DNA of 64,000 nucleotides, taken from Tyto alba (Eukaryota; Chordata; Aves; Strigiformes; Tytonidae). Positions 38,364 to 64,000 of the stretch are shown piece after piece; position 1 is the first letter of the stretch; each line of letters starts with the position of its first letter. The notes under the pieces were generated by a model that did no database searches, was not told the DNA's origin, and saw only the letters and a list, made by a program, of their open reading frames with translations. Made by a program: the position numbers and the translations under genes. The stretch lies in contig NW_024881322.1 in assembly GCF_018691265.1 (NCBI RefSeq), forward strand, positions 806,001 through 870,000. Direction: 5' to 3'.

Positions 38364-38979
38364 TTTATTTTCCTAGTACACGATCATATTTCCAAACACT
38401 TCCAGGTATTAAATGCAAGCTTAATACTTAGATATATAACAAGATTGTTTCAAGATTGCTTCAAAATTGACCTTAATTTCAGCTTGTCTGGTTATTACAC
38501 AAACCCATATTTTTCTTTTAAAATGTCTAAGTCCTCTATTATTCTTTAAAATATTTTAAAATCATCACAAGCATCTTTTGTAATTGGAAAATGGAATTCA
38601 AACTGTTTTCCCAAAGAGATTATAGGAAAAACCCCCGGCAAGCCAAGCCCAAAACGCTAAATTAATAGAAATTAGAATTGCTCTGTGCTCTGATGATCAT
38701 GTTTTGCTTCCTCAAAACTGTTTCCTTTTCATCATAAAGTATAAGAAAAGGGTATTTAATGGCTCAATCCCTTAATTTTGGTGTTTGTTTTTAAAGTGAA
38801 GAGGTTTTCACTGTGATGTTTACCTATTCAGAACAGGTGAAGTTTCAGGTTGGTTAAATGGAAGCAGTGAAACAGGACAGAAACTGCCAACAGGATGAAG
38901 AGGAACTGCCAGCCAGATCTTGATGTTGTATCCATAACGTCTTCAAGGAATGCGACGAACATCTCTTCAGTTCAGCTTC
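38364..38979 (-). other. NGLY1: NGLY1 3'UTR, candidate poly(A) signals
   Basis: Follows the NGLY1 stop codon at 38980-38982. On the minus strand the first poly(A)-like hexamer is ATTAAA at 38755-38760 (about 220 nt after the stop), and the first canonical AATAAA is at 38364-38369 (about 610 nt after it). Further AATAAA copies occur at 38013-38018 and 37757-37762. Which is used cannot be told from sequence. Confidence 0.4.
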
Positions 38980-63236
<24,257 letters not shown>

Positions 63237-64000
63237 CTAAAATTTAGACAAATTAATTCAGCAGTTAATGCAGGTCTAAGCTAGACAGCTGTTTGTATCT
63301 ATTGCTAACAACTATATCTGAAAATTAGCATGCTTGATAGGATTCAGCCTTCAGATTAGGTCTTTTACAGCAGAAGCTATTAGATCAAGAACCTACAGTC
63401 AGTCTAGACAAAAAGAGCTAATAACAACATGCTTTTGTTAGTAAGTTTTCTGGCAGAGCCACATATGGACAACGCAATTCTGGTTTGGCAAAGAAAGCAG
63501 CAACAACAGAAATGAACAACAAACGTTCAGTTCTCACAGTACAGCAGTGAGATGCTAAGCAACACAATGTTGGGGGAAGAAGCCCAGAATGGCAGCTGCT
63601 AGAAATTTCCTTCTATGCTGCTATCTTTTCGGTCTTACGAGTTTTCAGATGGGAAATATTATTCTTTAGACTTGTATCCAGCTTGATTTCTGGGTCCCTG
63701 TTTTTGATTGTAACATGATTACTGGTAGCACAACAAAAGATTAGTAATTGTGACAGAAGCAAATATCAGTGTACTTAAAGAAATAGGTTTCTGAAAACAT
63801 GAATATTCTGAAGCATTCATACTTTAAGAGTTTCAGTTTCTACCACTGCAGCACTTTATTTATTAAACTGAGTAATTTGTTTATCCACAGTTACCTTAGG
63901 TCACCTATCATTGTAGATGCAGTGCGTCACTTTAACACATATAATCACCGCAGAACTAAATGGAATGTATCAATCCAGTGGAAGAGTCCTCAATTTTTAA
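63237..64000 (-). other. NGLY1: NGLY1 intron 2 (partial)
   Basis: AT-rich sequence to the right of the PUB-domain exon. The upstream exons (start codon and most of the PUB domain) are not in the window. No feature seen. Confidence 0.75.

Overview
The window is vertebrate nuclear DNA, almost certainly from a bird. It has long introns with GT-AG splice sites, CR1 LINEs with the avian 3' tail, and avian-type endogenous retroviral solo LTRs. It carries two neighbouring genes in the order known from human 3p24 and its avian counterpart, both read from the minus strand. I cannot name the species from the sequence. All exon calls below come from hand translation, and reading phases agree across every junction.

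Layout: (1) 1-21087 is the 5' part of TOP2B (DNA topoisomerase II beta). Coding exons 1-3 lie at 21025-21087, 2401-2574 and 1618-1708. The rest of the gene lies left of the window. Intron 1 is about 18.4 kb and holds a GC-rich CR1 at about 6975-7865. (2) About 20.75-22.26 kb is the TOP2B CpG island and promoter, full of simple repeats. It contains a paired inverted CCAAT motif and a CRE-like site. (3) About 22.3-38.7 kb lies between the genes. I see no protein-coding gene there, but there are several separate CpG-rich patches (about 25.0-25.5, 28.3-28.6, 30.1-30.7, 31.1-31.6 and 33.3-33.5 kb) and a five-copy 32-bp minisatellite. (4) 38980-63236 holds coding exons corresponding to human exons 3-12 of NGLY1 (peptide:N-glycanase). 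They encode 570 residues, including the zinc-binding cysteines, the Cys-His-Asp triad and the PAW domain. About 80 N-terminal residues lie beyond the right edge. NGLY1 introns contain two solo LTRs in opposite orientation (about 45.05-46.45 kb), an antisense CR1 (about 53.28-55.63 kb) and a third LTR-like element (about 61.67-62.66 kb).

The two genes are unrelated in function: one resolves chromatin topology in the nucleus, the other removes N-glycans from misfolded glycoproteins in the cytosol. They are neighbours only by conserved synteny. I found no operon, CRISPR array, tRNA, rRNA or recognisable new coding system. The most interesting items are a tandem splice acceptor that adds or removes six residues at the TOP2B N-terminus, the CpG patches with minus-strand splice-donor motifs upstream of TOP2B, the minisatellite, and an unexplained ORF-like stretch inside an NGLY1 intron.
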